This document shows, one piece after another, positions 21,027-30,278 of a stretch of 64,000 nucleotides of DNA; position 1 is the first letter of the stretch; every line of letters begins with the position of its first letter. A program made the position numbers and the translations under genes. The stretch is from CAVSNH01 sp963729275 (GTDB lineage: Bacteria; Actinomycetota; Acidimicrobiia; Acidimicrobiales; RAAP-2): NCBI GenBank assembly GCA_963729275.1, contig CAVSNH010000013.1, positions 124,001 to 188,000 of the forward strand. Direction: 5' to 3'. The notes under the pieces were generated by a model. The model was not told the origin of the DNA. It ran no database searches and saw only the letters and a program-made list of their open reading frames with translations.

Positions 21027-23918
21027 CTACGAGCAGCCGCTCGTCGTGCCGCAGCTGCCGCAGACGAAGCAGGACCCGGCCCGCTGCATGATGTTGCCGC
21101 ACTGGTAGCAGTACGGCGCATCCCGAGGCTCGAGCCGGGCCTGTGGCACCTCGGCCGGGCGAGCCGGTATCGCCTGCTCCGAGGGGTGGGGGGCCGGCGC
21201 GCTGGCGTCGACCACAGTGGCGATGATCGGGTCGACGCCGTCGGTCATGCCCTCGACGATCCCGGTCGAGGCGGTGGCCACCTCCTCGACCCCGGGCAGG
21301 GTCGGCTGCATGCGTTCGCTGGTGGAAAGGACGCCGAGCTCGGTGCGCTCCTCGAGGGTGAGGTAATCGACGGCCAACCGGCGGAAGATGTAGTCGACGA
21401 GGCTGGTGGCGATGCGGAGGTCGGGATCGTCGGTGATGCCAGCCGGCTCGAAGCGCATATTGGTGTACTTGCGCACGTAGGTGGCGAGCGGCACTCCATG
21501 CTGGAGGCCGAGGCTCACGGCGATAGAGAAGGCGTCCATGATGCCGGCCAGAGTCGAGCCCTGCTTCGACACCTTCATGAACACCTCGCCGGGCCGGCCG
21601 TCCTCGTACTCGCCCACTGTCACGTATCCCTCGCAGTCCGCCACCCGGAAGGCGAAGGTGCTCGAGGTGCGCCGCCGAGGCAAGCGCTCGCGCACCGCGC
21701 CGACGACCACGGTGTCCGATATGCGCGCCTGCTCATGGACCAGGGCGGCCTCGAGGTCGGCGATGCGCTGGGTCAGCAACTGGGCATGGGCCTCGGCCTC
21801 CGAGGCCGGGGGCGAGGACTCTGCATCGACGTCGTCGTTGCGGGTCGTCGAGAGGGGCTGAGCCACTTTGCAGTTGTCGCGGTACACGGCGACGGCCTTG
21901 ATCCCCATGTTCCAAGCGTCGATGTGCAGTTGCTCGACGTCCTCCACAGTCACGTCCTCGGGCAAGTTGACCGTCTTCGAGATGGCGCCGGAAATGAACG
22001 GCTGGACCGCGCCCATCATCCGCACGTGACCCAGGTAGTGGATCGTGTTGTCACCCATCGAGCAGGCGAAGTTGGGAAGGTGCTCGGCGGCCAGCCCGGG
22101 GGCGCCGACGATGGTGTTGTGCTCGTCGATGTAGGCCACGATGGCCGCGATCTGATCGTTGCCGTAGCCCAGGCACCGCAGGGCCCGGGGCACGGTCTGG
22201 TTGACGATCGACATGGTGCCCCCACCCACCAGCTTCTTGGTCTTGACCAGGCTGAGGTCAGGCTCGACGCCGGTCGTGTCACAGTCCATGAGGAGCCCGA
22301 TGGTGCCGGTGGGGGCGAGCACGCTCGCCTGTGAGTTCCGGACGCCGTACTCCTCGCCGAGCTCAACGGCGAGGTCCCAGTCCTCTTGGGCGGCGCACAG
22401 CAGCTCGGTGGGAACGAGCTCCTCGTCGATGGTGGCCACCGCGTCCCGGTGCATGCGCAGCACCTTGAGCATGGGCTCGGTGTTCTCGTGATAGCCGGCG
22501 AAGGGCCCCATGCGGGCCGCCGTGCGGGCCGAGGTGGCATAGGCATGCCCGGTCATGAGCGCGGTGATGGACGCGGCCCACGCCCGGCCGCCGTCGGAGT
22601 CGTAGGGCAGGCCCTGGGCCATGAGCAGGGCGCCGAGGTTGGCGTAGCCGATGCCGAGCTCGCGGAACCGCCTCGAGTTGTCGGCGATCCGCTCCGTCGG
22701 GTAGTCGGCGTTGCCCACGATGATCTCTTGGGCGGTGAAGATCACGTCGACGGCGGCCCGGAACCCGTCCACGTCGAAGGTGCCGTCCCCGGCCAGGAAG
22801 GCCAGCAGGTTGAGGCTGGCCAGGTTGCAGGCCGAGTTATCGATGTGCATGTACTCGGAGCAGGGGTTGGAACCGTTGATGCGGCCGGTGTTGGCCGCTG
22901 TGTTCCAGCGGTTGATGGTGGTGTCGAACTGCATGCCCGGATCGGCGCATTCCCAGGCTGCCCGCGCGAACTGGCGGAAGAGGTCACGGGCCGGCACTCG
23001 TCGCAGGACTTCGCCGGTACGGGCGACGAGGGTCCAGTCACGGCCGTCGATGACCGCCTCCATGAACTCGTCGGTCACCCGCACCGAGTTGTTGGCGTTC
23101 TGGTACTGCAGGCTGATCGAGTCCTTGCCGTCCAGGTCCATGTCGAAGCCGGCGTCGCGCAGGACCCGCGCCTTGCGCTCTTCGATGGCCTTGCACCAGA
23201 TGAAGTCCTCGATGTCCGGATGGTCGACATCGAGGATCACCATCTTGGCCGCCCGCCGCGTCTTGCCGCCGGACTTGATGGTTCCGGCGGAAGCGTCGGC
23301 ACCGCGCATGAAGCTGACCGGGCCCGATGCGGTACCGCCTCCCTTGAGGAACTCGTGGGAGGAGCGGAGGCGGGACAGGTTCACGCCCGCGCCCGAGCCT
23401 CCTTTGAAGATCACGCCTTCTTCCGTGTACCAGTTGAGGATCGAGTCCATGGTGTCGTCGACGGACAGGATGAAGCAGGCCGAGCCCTGCTGGGGCACGC
23501 CGGCCACGCCGATGTTGAACCACACGGGTGAGTTGAAGGCCGCTTTCTGGTTCACGATGAGGTGCTTGAGCTCGGCGCGGAACGCCTCCGCCTCTTCCTC
23601 GTCGGCGAAGTAGCCGTCCTTCGTCCCCCAGGCCGTCACCGTGTCGACCACCCGGTCGACCACCTGACGCAGCGATCGCTCGCGCTCGGGCGTGCCCGGG
23701 GTGCCACGGAAGTACTTCTGGGAGAGGATGTTGGTGGCGTTCAGGCTCCACGAGGTCGGTACCTCAACGTCGCTCTGCTCGAAGGCGACCGAGCCGTCCC
23801 GGTAATTGGTGATGCGGGCGTCGCGCAGCTCCCAGCTGATCTCGTCATAAGGATGGACCTCGGCGCGGGTGAAGTGCCGACGGATGCCGATACCAGCTCG
23901 CTGTGGGGCGATGGCCAT
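21027..23918 (-). CDS. nrdJ: Vitamin B12-dependent (class II) ribonucleotide reductase
   Basis: The 963-residue enzyme reduces ribonucleotides to deoxyribonucleotides using adenosylcobalamin. Family landmarks are LSQKYFRGTPGTPERE, the finger-loop region NGSNPCSEYMHIDN, the substrate and phosphate loops, and a C-terminal cysteine cluster (CYQCGNIMQRAGSCFVCGSC) used for reduction by thioredoxin. The ATG at 23918 has an AGAGAGGA ribosome site. There is no split into separate subunits and no inserted intein. Upstream are a sigma70-like promoter and two NrdR-box-like sites, so it is probably repressed by NrdR when dATP is high. No nrdR gene is in the window, and I see no cobalamin riboswitch in the 216-base leader. 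Confidence 0.96.
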   Translation of the reverse strand: MAIAPQRAGIGIRRHFTRAEVHPYDEISWELRDARITNYRDGSVAFEQSDVEVPTSWSLNATNILSQKYFRGTPGTPERERSLRQVVDRVVDTVTAWGTKDGYFADEEEAEAFRAELKHLIVNQKAAFNSPVWFNIGVAGVPQQGSACFILSVDDTMDSILNWYTEEGVIFKGGSGAGVNLSRLRSSHEFLKGGGTASGPVSFMRGADASAGTIKSGGKTRRAAKMVILDVDHPDIEDFIWCKAIEERKARVLRDAGFDMDLDGKDSISLQYQNANNSVRVTDEFMEAVIDGRDWTLVARTGEVLRRVPARDLFRQFARAAWECADPGMQFDTTINRWNTAANTGRINGSNPCSEYMHIDNSACNLASLNLLAFLAGDGTFDVDGFRAAVDVIFTAQEIIVGNADYPTERIADNSRRFRELGIGYANLGALLMAQGLPYDSDGGRAWAASITALMTGHAYATSARTAARMGPFAGYHENTEPMLKVLRMHRDAVATIDEELVPTELLCAAQEDWDLAVELGEEYGVRNSQASVLAPTGTIGLLMDCDTTGVEPDLSLVKTKKLVGGGTMSIVNQTVPRALRCLGYGNDQIAAIVAYIDEHNTIVGAPGLAAEHLPNFACSMGDNTIHYLGHVRMMGAVQPFISGAISKTVNLPEDVTVEDVEQLHIDAWNMGIKAVAVYRDNCKVAQPLSTTRNDDVDAESSPPASEAEAHAQLLTQRIADLEAALVHEQARISDTVVVGAVRERLPRRRTSSTFAFRVADCEGYVTVGEYEDGRPGEVFMKVSKQGSTLAGIMDAFSIAVSLGLQHGVPLATYVRKYTNMRFEPAGITDDPDLRIATSLVDYIFRRLAVDYLTLEERTELGVLSTSERMQPTLPGVEEVATASTGIVEGMTDGVDPIIATVVDASAPAPHPSEQAIPARPAEVPQARLEPRDAPYCYQCGNIMQRAGSCFVCGSCGTTSGCS

Positions 23919-24090
23919 GGATGGTCCTCTCTGTGCTTGCCTTCGGTGGTCGATTTCGTGGGTCGGGTCATAACCGGGCTTTCAGCCCTTGACTGTGTTG
24001 GACGCCTCCTCGGTTCCCGCCGGCAGATCGAGGCGATCACTGACCCGCCTGGGCTCCGGATCCCCTCCGTGCCCTATCCTCGTCCCTCAA

Positions 24091-24138
24091 ACACAATATA
24101 TTGTGGTCGACCCTCCCCCGAGGCACGAGATAGTGGGT
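24091..24138 (-). promoter_or_regulatory. Tandem NrdR-box-like operators
   Basis: ACACAATATATTGTGG at 24091-24106 matches the NrdR box consensus (acaCwAtATaTwGtgt) closely. A weaker match, GCACGAGATAGTGGGT at 24123-24138 (11 of 16 positions by my count), begins exactly 32 bases away, about three helical turns, as in known paired NrdR boxes. The pair lies at and just after the predicted nrdJ start of transcription, a suitable place for repression. Confidence 0.75.
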
Positions 24139-24140
24139 CC

Positions 24141-24170
24141 ATTACAGCAGCGTAGTTACACCGCTGTCAA
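24141..24170 (-). promoter_or_regulatory. Predicted nrdJ promoter
   Basis: Read on the minus strand, TTGACA (24170-24165) is followed after 18 bases by TGTAAT (24146-24141). This gives a perfect -35 and a 5-of-6 -10 hexamer, with a start near 24134 and a leader of about 216 bases. The second NrdR-like box overlaps the predicted start. Confidence 0.65.
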
Positions 24171-24180
24171 CCATGCCGTG

Positions 24181-24756
24181 TGACCAGGGCCTACCTTCTC
24201 CCCTGGTCAGCAGGCGTTCGCGAAGAATTCCGCGTGATTGCCATCCGCGAGCAGCCGTAGGCTTCGGCCTCGGCCGGCGCTTCCGACCTGCTGCGGTTGG
24301 CGGCGATCCTGGCCCTCGGTGGGTCGAGAGCCCGTCCCGCTTGGCCGCGTGGGGGGGCCGATGGCCGGTAACACTTTTTTTTTTTTGGAAAGCCTCATTT
24401 TGTCAGGCTAGGCTGACGATCGTCAGGTTACCCTGACAAAATTGAGGGTCGGCAAAAAAACTTTGCCCCCTCCTCAGCCGGCGGTTGGAGCCAGCCAGCA
24501 CTGGCCACCCTCGGTGAGCCCACGAACCGGGCGTCCCCACCCCATCGACGACGGGCCATGCCCACTCGCCTGGTGACGACAAAGGACGACAAGTTTGCCG
24601 TCAAGGCGGCTCGACCCCCCGACGGAGACACCCTTCGGGACGGGCCCATGCTCTCGGCCGGCTCATCGGGTCACCGCCCGCGCCCTGAGACTGGTGCACT
24701 GTCTGGCGTCGAAGGCCGACGCCGTCGGATTCAAAAGCCTCGCTTAGAGTCCGGCC
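24181..24756. other. Gene-free region with hairpins and a 12-T tract upstream of glpK
   Basis: This gap of 576 bases holds several structured elements. An inverted repeat TGACCAGGG/CCCTGGTCA lies near 24181-24209. A GC-rich block is followed by 12 T residues at 24375-24386, resembling an intrinsic terminator in plus orientation although no plus-strand gene precedes it. The palindrome pair at 24397-24442 is next, and then a GGCAAA/TTTGCC stem-loop at 24451-24467. I see no convincing gene. Confidence 0.5.
24397..24442. promoter_or_regulatory. Palindrome pair, candidate tandem operator
   Basis: Two 16-bp inverted repeats, GTCAGGCTAGGCTGAC (24402-24417) and GTCAGGTTACCCTGAC (24422-24437), sit 20 bases centre to centre. 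They are nested in a longer near-perfect palindrome whose outer arms are ATTTTGTCAGG and CCTGACAAAAT. The core AGGnTAGnCT recalls boxes of DtxR/IdeR-type metalloregulators, but this is only a resemblance. The nearest starts are glpK (about 315 bases to the right) and nrdJ (about 480 bases to the left). Confidence 0.6.
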
Positions 24757-26274
24757 ATGGCCCGTGCTCCGGTCGTCATCGCCGTCGATGCCGGCACCAC
24801 CGGCGTGCGAGCCCTGGTGGTGGACCACGAGACCCGGGTGCTCGACACCGCCTACCGCGAGCTGACCCAGTACTTCCCGCGGCCGGGATGGGTGGAGCAC
24901 GACGCCGCCGAGATCTGGTCGCTCGTACGGTCCACGCTCATCGAGGTGGCGGCCAAGCTCGACGGAGCAGGCCGCGAGGCCGTGGCCATCGGCATCACCA
25001 ATCAACGGGAGACCGTCGTGGCCTGGGACCGGCGGGACGGTTCCCCGAGGCACCGGGCCATCGTCTGGCAGGACCGTCGCACGCTCGAGGCCTGCCACCA
25101 GCTCGACAAGCGTGGCCTGCGACCGCTTATTCGCGAGCGGACCGGACTTGTCCCCGATCCCTACTTCTCGGGCACCAAGATGCGGTGGCTGCTCGAAGAA
25201 GGCGGTGTCGAGGACGACGGGCAGCTGGCCTTTGGCACCGTCGATGCATGGGTGCTCTGGAACCTGACCGGCGGACCGGGCGGTGGCACCTTCGCCACCG
25301 ACGTGACCAACGCCTCGCGCACCATGCTCTTCGACATCCGCGACCGGCGATGGTCGGAGGAGCTGTCCGAAGCCCTCCGGGTCCCGCTCAAGCTCCTCCC
25401 AGAGGTGCGACCCTCTGCCGGGGACGCCGGGCACCTGCCGCCATCCGGCGTCGACGGGGACGGACTTCTCGCCGGCGTTCCCGTCACCGCCATGATCGGC
25501 GACCAGCACGCTGCGCTGTTCGGGCAGGCCTGCTTCACCTCGGGAATGACAAAGGTCACCTTCGGCACGGGGACTTTCGTCGTCATGCAGGCAGGACCGT
25601 CGTGCCCGGACCCCGTCGAGGGCCTGGTAACGACCGTCGCCTGGGACATCGGTGGAGAAGCGGGCATGGCCTATGCGCTCGAAGGGTCGGTGTTCGTCTC
25701 GGGAGCCGGCGTGCAGTGGCTGCGCGACGGGCTCCGGATTATCGGCGCGGCGGCGGAGCTCGAACCCCTGGCCCGTTCGGTCGAGTCCTCCGACGGTGTC
25801 GTCGTCGTCCCCGCCTTCACCGGTCTCGGCAGCCCTCTTTGGGACCCGAGCGCACGCGGCACCATCACCGGGCTCAGTCGGGGCACGGGCCGTCCGCACC
25901 TGGCCCGGGCCATGGTGGAGGCCATGGCTTTCCAGGCCCGCGACGTGCTCGACGCCATGGATGCCACCGGCATCGCCCCAACGGAGGTCCGGGTGGACGG
26001 CGGAGCGGCAGTGATGGACCTCCTCCTCCAGCAGCTGGCCGATCAGTCACGACTCGTCGTCCTTCGTCCTAACTCGGTCGAGACCACGGCAGTCGGTGCC
26101 GCGACGATGGCCGGGCTCGCCGTGGGACTGTGGCCGTCGCTCGACGAACTCGCCGGCCTGTGGCGCAAGGAGGCGGCATTCTCTCCCGTCGCCGCGCCAG
26201 AGGTGGCCGAAGCCCAGCACACGGCCTGGAGCCGCAGTGTTGAACGGTCCCGTCACTGGGCCGTCGCCGACTGA
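24757..26274 (+). CDS. glpK: Glycerol kinase
   Basis: The 505-residue FGGY-family kinase phosphorylates glycerol to glycerol 3-phosphate. It has the N-terminal ATPase loop VDAGTTGVRALVVD, the glycerol kinase segments GITNQRETVVAWDR and IVWQDRRT, a catalytic Asp in IGDQHAALFGQ, and the second ATP loop VDGGAAVMDLLLQQ. Length is normal for the family. The start ATG at 24757 matches the family N-terminus. No glycerol facilitator or glycerol-3-phosphate dehydrogenase gene is adjacent, so it appears to be a single-gene unit. Confidence 0.92.
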   Translation: MARAPVVIAVDAGTTGVRALVVDHETRVLDTAYRELTQYFPRPGWVEHDAAEIWSLVRSTLIEVAAKLDGAGREAVAIGITNQRETVVAWDRRDGSPRHRAIVWQDRRTLEACHQLDKRGLRPLIRERTGLVPDPYFSGTKMRWLLEEGGVEDDGQLAFGTVDAWVLWNLTGGPGGGTFATDVTNASRTMLFDIRDRRWSEELSEALRVPLKLLPEVRPSAGDAGHLPPSGVDGDGLLAGVPVTAMIGDQHAALFGQACFTSGMTKVTFGTGTFVVMQAGPSCPDPVEGLVTTVAWDIGGEAGMAYALEGSVFVSGAGVQWLRDGLRIIGAAAELEPLARSVESSDGVVVVPAFTGLGSPLWDPSARGTITGLSRGTGRPHLARAMVEAMAFQARDVLDAMDATGIAPTEVRVDGGAAVMDLLLQQLADQSRLVVLRPNSVETTAVGAATMAGLAVGLWPSLDELAGLWRKEAAFSPVAAPEVAEAQHTAWSRSVERSRHWAVAD

Positions 26275-26320
26275 TCGTCGCACCGGGCGTCCGCCGCCGG
26301 GGGTGCCCTCGGATCGAGCG

Positions 26321-26962
26321 TCAGCCGGCCGGCGGCAACGCCCGGGAGCAGTGGTCGGCCAACTCGGCCATGGTCGAGATCCATTGGCGCTCGCGGGCGC
26401 GCAGGATCGGGTCGTCGCGACCGACCACGAGCACCAGACCGGCCCGGGCCATGGGCGAGACAGCCACGCCCGGCTTGACCGGGTCGGAGGGCGATGCCTC
26501 GGCCGTCAACCGGGCCAAGCCCGACAGCTCGTCGGCATCCGGCGTCTCCCCATCGGCGGCGAGAGCCGTTCCGGCAACAGGGTCGAAGACGGCCGCAAAC
26601 GAGGCGAACAAGTTGTGGCGTGCGTGGGCCGCCAGCCGGGCGAGGAGCTTGTCCCGGCTGGGCTGAACGAAGAGGTCGGTGGCCACGTCCAGCAATTCGG
26701 TGAGACGGTCGGGCATGGGGTCTTCGACGGATCGGATCGACTCGATCGACACCCCATCCACCTCGAGGATCTCCTCCCGAACAAGGTCGACCAGATGCTC
26801 ACCGGCCAGTCCCACACCGACCTCGTCGACGACCACACCGTCGTCCCGTTGCAGGATGTCGATGGACACCACGTCACCGCCGACCGAGCCGATGCGACTG
26901 GCCACTGCCCCGAGCGCACCGGGCCGGTCGGGCAGCTGCACCCGGATCAGGTAGCTGCGCAC
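26321..26962 (-). CDS. ACT-domain protein with GAF-like C-terminal part
   Basis: The 213-residue protein has an N-terminal ACT domain (about residues 1-75; YLIRVQLPDRPGALGAVASR), which in its family binds amino acids or other small ligands. The second half (about 85-205; GVAVSPMARAGLVLVVGR near its end) looks like a GAF-type sensor. There is no DNA-binding or enzymatic domain, so it is probably a regulatory ligand-binding protein whose partner is unknown. It lies convergent to glpK with a 46-base gap. Confidence 0.72.
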   Translation of the reverse strand: MRSYLIRVQLPDRPGALGAVASRIGSVGGDVVSIDILQRDDGVVVDEVGVGLAGEHLVDLVREEILEVDGVSIESIRSVEDPMPDRLTELLDVATDLFVQPSRDKLLARLAAHARHNLFASFAAVFDPVAGTALAADGETPDADELSGLARLTAEASPSDPVKPGVAVSPMARAGLVLVVGRDDPILRARERQWISTMAELADHCSRALPPAG

Positions 26963-27029
26963 GACTCCACGCTAGGCCGCTTGTGTGTCCTCACTGTTTC
27001 GGCCCGGTTAACCGATCTTTCCCCGCCGA

Positions 27030-27809
27030 CTACGAGCCGTCTGGCTCGACTGGCGGGTGTGCGGGATGGCTCCGCGAACGCTTGGCATAGTCGTCGACGT
27101 ATTCCTGCCCGGACAGCTTGGCGATCCCGACCATGAGGGCATCGGTGAGCACTCGGAGCTCCTTGGCCTCGACGTCGTCCGCATCCTGGTGCCCGGTCTC
27201 GGTGACCACCGGACGGCCAGTCCCGTCGGCCGGTGAATGAGAGGGCCGGCAATCGATCGGCAGGCCGAAGCGGACGGTCACCGTGCGGAACGGTCGCATG
27301 ATCATCCTCCCGGGCGGCTGGACCGCACGCGTCCCCGAGATCCCCACCGGGATGACGGGAACACCACAGGCCCGGGCCACCCGGATCACCCCGGTGTGGC
27401 CGCGGTGCAGGCGCTCGTCGGGAGCCCGGGTCCCCTCCGGGTAGAAGCCGAGCAACTGCCCGTCGCCCAGCACCTCGCAGGCCGTCTCCAGCGCCCGCTG
27501 CGACGTTGTGCCACCCTCACGACGGATGGGGATCTGCCCGGCGGCTCGGAAGAACCAACCTGTCTTCCAGCTGTCGAAGTACTCGGCCTTGGCCACATAC
27601 GTCACCCGGCGGCGCAGCACGAGGGGGAGGAACAGTGAGTCGCAGAACGACTGATGGTTGGCGGCCAGGATGGCCGGCCCCTTCCCCGGGACCCGGTCAC
27701 GGCCTTCGACCCGGACCCGCCAGAGCAGGAACAGAACCGGACTCAAGGTGATCTTGAAGATCCAGTAGGCCACGATGGCCACCGTATCCCTGGGCGGCAT
27801 CGATCGCAC
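27030..27809 (-). CDS. 1-acyl-sn-glycerol-3-phosphate acyltransferase (PlsC-like)
   Basis: The 259-residue membrane-associated acyltransferase acts in phospholipid synthesis. An N-terminal hydrophobic helix is followed by the HX4D motif NHQSFCD, the glycerol-phosphate binding block FYPEGTRAPD, and the VPVIPVGISGT block. This is one of two PlsC-family genes in the window. Chain preference cannot be predicted. Confidence 0.87.
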   Translation of the reverse strand: MRSMPPRDTVAIVAYWIFKITLSPVLFLLWRVRVEGRDRVPGKGPAILAANHQSFCDSLFLPLVLRRRVTYVAKAEYFDSWKTGWFFRAAGQIPIRREGGTTSQRALETACEVLGDGQLLGFYPEGTRAPDERLHRGHTGVIRVARACGVPVIPVGISGTRAVQPPGRMIMRPFRTVTVRFGLPIDCRPSHSPADGTGRPVVTETGHQDADDVEAKELRVLTDALMVGIAKLSGQEYVDDYAKRSRSHPAHPPVEPDGS

Positions 27810-27932
27810 CTGGTCGTGCGCACGTCACGGCGTCGACTTCAGTTGCCCGGGGAAGCAGTTCCGCGGGGACTTCCTTTGACCGAGGCGGCCACTCTTCGTA
27901 GCGTCTGCCCCCATGACACGTGGAGCCCGGCT

Positions 27933-28822
27933 ATGAAAAACGACGCACGGCGGAGCGAGCCCTTCGTGAGCGGCCTCAGTTTTGGCGAGTGCCCGCGGTG
28001 GCACGACGGACGTCTCTGGTACTCCGATTTCTACACCTCGACGGTTTCGTCGGCGGACGAGGAAGGAGACGTCCGGGTCGAGCTCGAGGTGCCAGGAGAG
28101 CCGGGTGGGCTCGGCTGGCTGCCCGACGGCCGCCTCCTCGTCGTGGCCCGCAAGCCCCGGACGGTGCTCCGCTGGGAGCACGACGGCACCCTCGCCCATC
28201 ACGCCGACCTCCGCCCAGCCGCCAGCTATCACGCCAACGACATGGTCGTCTGCGCCGATGGTCAGGCCTACGTCGGCAATTTCGGGTTCGACCTCGACAC
28301 CTTCATCGAAGAGCGCGGGCGCATTTCTTCGACCCGCCGAGACCGCCCACCACCGTGCTCATCCGGGTCGACCCCAACGGGACGACGGCGGTGGCCGCCG
28401 AGGACATCGACTTCCCCAACGGCACCGTCGTCTTCCCGGACGGCAAGACCCTCGTGCTGGCCGAGACGCTGGGGGGCCGGCTCATCGCCTTCGACCGCGG
28501 TCCCGACGGCTCGCTCACCAACCGGCGGGTCTGGGCCCAGATCCCTCGCTGCTCACCCGATGGCATCTGCCTCGACGCCGAAGGCCGAGTCTGGGTGGCC
28601 AACGCCGTCGGCCCCGAGTGCCTGCTCGTCGCCGAAGGAGGCGAGGTCATCGACCGGGTGGAGACGTCGCAGAACTGCTTCGCCTGCATGCTGGGCGGGG
28701 CCGACCGGCGCACTCTCTACCTCATGACCGCACCCATCTCGACCGAGTCGGTCGTGAGTTTGACCCGCGAGGCAGCCATCGAGCGGGTGGATGTCGACGT
28801 GCCCGGCGCCGGCCTGCCCTGA
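27933..28822 (+). pseudogene. SMP-30/gluconolactonase/LRE family protein interrupted by a frameshift
   Basis: Two adjoining frames give the two halves of one beta-propeller protein of about 296 residues. From ATG 27933 the first frame reads SFGECPRWHDGRLWYSDFYT to NFGFDLDTFIEERG. From about 28319 the protein continues in another frame, HFFDPPRPPTTVLIRVDPNG, to the stop at 28822 (CSPDGICLDAEGRVWVANAV near the middle). Adding one G to the GGG at 28317-28319 restores a continuous protein. The metal-binding Glu (FGECPRW), Asn and Asp residues expected in the family are present. It is either a real one-base deletion or a homopolymer sequencing error. Confidence 0.8.
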
Positions 28823-28837
28823 CGCTCGCAGGCCGCG

Positions 28838-28891
28838 GCCGAGGCGGCCGGGGCGGCCGAGGCGACCGGGGCGGCCGGGGCGGCCGAGGCG
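28838..28891. repeat. Six tandem 9-bp GC-rich repeats between convergent genes
   Basis: Six units of the form GCCGRGGCG follow one another, starting 16 bases after the SMP-30 stop. One unit begins with A. The tract lies between two convergent genes, where a bidirectional terminator would be expected. Confidence 0.8.
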
Positions 28892-28902
28892 GGCCGATCC
28901 GC

Positions 28903-30105
28903 TTATCGCAGACGGGTGAGGGCCCGGCGCAGGCTGCGGACGCCCTGGCTGATGCGCTTCTCGTTCTCGATGAGGGCAAAGCGCACGTGGCCGTCCCCAC
29001 CCGGGCCGAAGCCGACCCCCGGTGAGGTGGCGACATCGCCCTCCTGCACGAGGAACTTGGAGAACTCGAGTGAGCCCATGTCGCGGTAGGGCTCGGGGAT
29101 CGGCGCCCAGACGAACATGGTGCCGCGGGGCGGCTCGACCTCCCAGCCGATCCGGTGGAGGCCGTCGCACAGCGCGTCCCGCCGGCCTTGGTAGGTCTCG
29201 TTGATGACCTTGGGATAGTCCGGTGCCTCGTTCATGGCCACGATGGCCGCGATCTGGATGGGCTGGAACGTCCCGTAGTCGAGATAGCTCTTGAGCTTGG
29301 TGAGAGCCTGGACGATCGCCGCGTTTCCGACGAGAAAGCCGACCCTCCAGCCGGCCATGGAGAACGACTTGGTCAGGGTGTAGAGCTCGACGGCCACGTC
29401 CTTGGCCCCCGGCACCTGGAGGATGGAGGGTGGCACATAGCCGTCGAAGGAGATATCCGCGTAGGCGAAGTCGTGGACGAGCACGATGTCGTGCTCCTTG
29501 GCGAATTCGACGATACGGGTCATCCAATCGAGGTCCACGCACTCGGTTGTCGGGTTGTGAGGGAAGGAGAGGATCACCATGCGCGGCTTCGGCCAGGTCG
29601 ACTCCCACGCTTCCATCAGGTTGGCGAAGAAGACCTCGCCGGGCGGGGTGCCGGTGGCATCGCCGGGGGAATCGAGGCGCACATGGCGCACGTCTGCCCC
29701 GGCGAAGAGGGGTGCATAGAGGTGGATCGGATACGAGGGCGAGGGGACGAGGGCGGTGTCCCCGGGGCCGAGCAGCACCCACATGAGGTGCGACAAGCCC
29801 TCCTTGGCCCCGATGGTGGTGACCACCTCGGTGTCCGGGTCGAGCTCCACCTCGAACTTGCGAAGGTAGAGGTCGGAGATGGCCATCCGGATCTTCGGGA
29901 TGCCGCGGCTCGCCGAGTAGCGGTGGTTCCGCGGGTTGCGGACGGCCTCGGCCAGCTTCTCGACAGCCACGCCGGGCGAAGGAAGGTCCGGGTTGCCGAA
30001 CCCGAGGTCGATGACGTCCCGACCCTCGCGACGGGCTGCGTCTTTCAGGTCATTGATGGTGGCGAAGACGTAGGGGGGCAGCCCGTTGATTCGGCGAAAC
30101 TCCAT
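28903..30105 (-). CDS. alaC: Class I/II PLP-dependent aminotransferase, AlaC-type alanine aminotransferase
   Basis: The 400-residue enzyme closely follows the E. coli AlaC pattern from its first residues (MEFRRINGLPPYVFATINDLK). It has IDLGFGNPDLPSP, the ring-stacking YSASRGIPKIR, SFPHNPTTECV, VHDFAYADI, the PLP lysine in TLTKSFSMAGWRVG, and the C-terminal arginine in HVRFALIEN. It should interconvert pyruvate and alanine using glutamate. I chose the ATG at 30105 to match that family start; a longer frame upstream is low-complexity. Confidence 0.87.
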   Translation of the reverse strand: MEFRRINGLPPYVFATINDLKDAARREGRDVIDLGFGNPDLPSPGVAVEKLAEAVRNPRNHRYSASRGIPKIRMAISDLYLRKFEVELDPDTEVVTTIGAKEGLSHLMWVLLGPGDTALVPSPSYPIHLYAPLFAGADVRHVRLDSPGDATGTPPGEVFFANLMEAWESTWPKPRMVILSFPHNPTTECVDLDWMTRIVEFAKEHDIVLVHDFAYADISFDGYVPPSILQVPGAKDVAVELYTLTKSFSMAGWRVGFLVGNAAIVQALTKLKSYLDYGTFQPIQIAAIVAMNEAPDYPKVINETYQGRRDALCDGLHRIGWEVEPPRGTMFVWAPIPEPYRDMGSLEFSKFLVQEGDVATSPGVGFGPGGDGHVRFALIENEKRISQGVRSLRRALTRLR

Positions 30106-30278
30106 GGCCAAGGCTACCGCCGCCACATGGCGATCCGGAGGGAGCCACGCGCCGGGCGCAGCCACGCCGACCGGTCGACGGACGGACCCACCTCGGCCGC
30201 CCACCAGGCGAGGGCGGACAGCGGCCACGGCCCAGGTGGCGCCGGTCGGAGGTCAGCTCGTTCCGGCCGGCCGCTGAC

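Noticed and set aside
24207..24398. 63-codon minus-strand frame starting at the edge of the palindrome pair
   Set aside because: Its lysine run is just the A-tract, the rest is low-complexity, and there is no ribosome site or homology.
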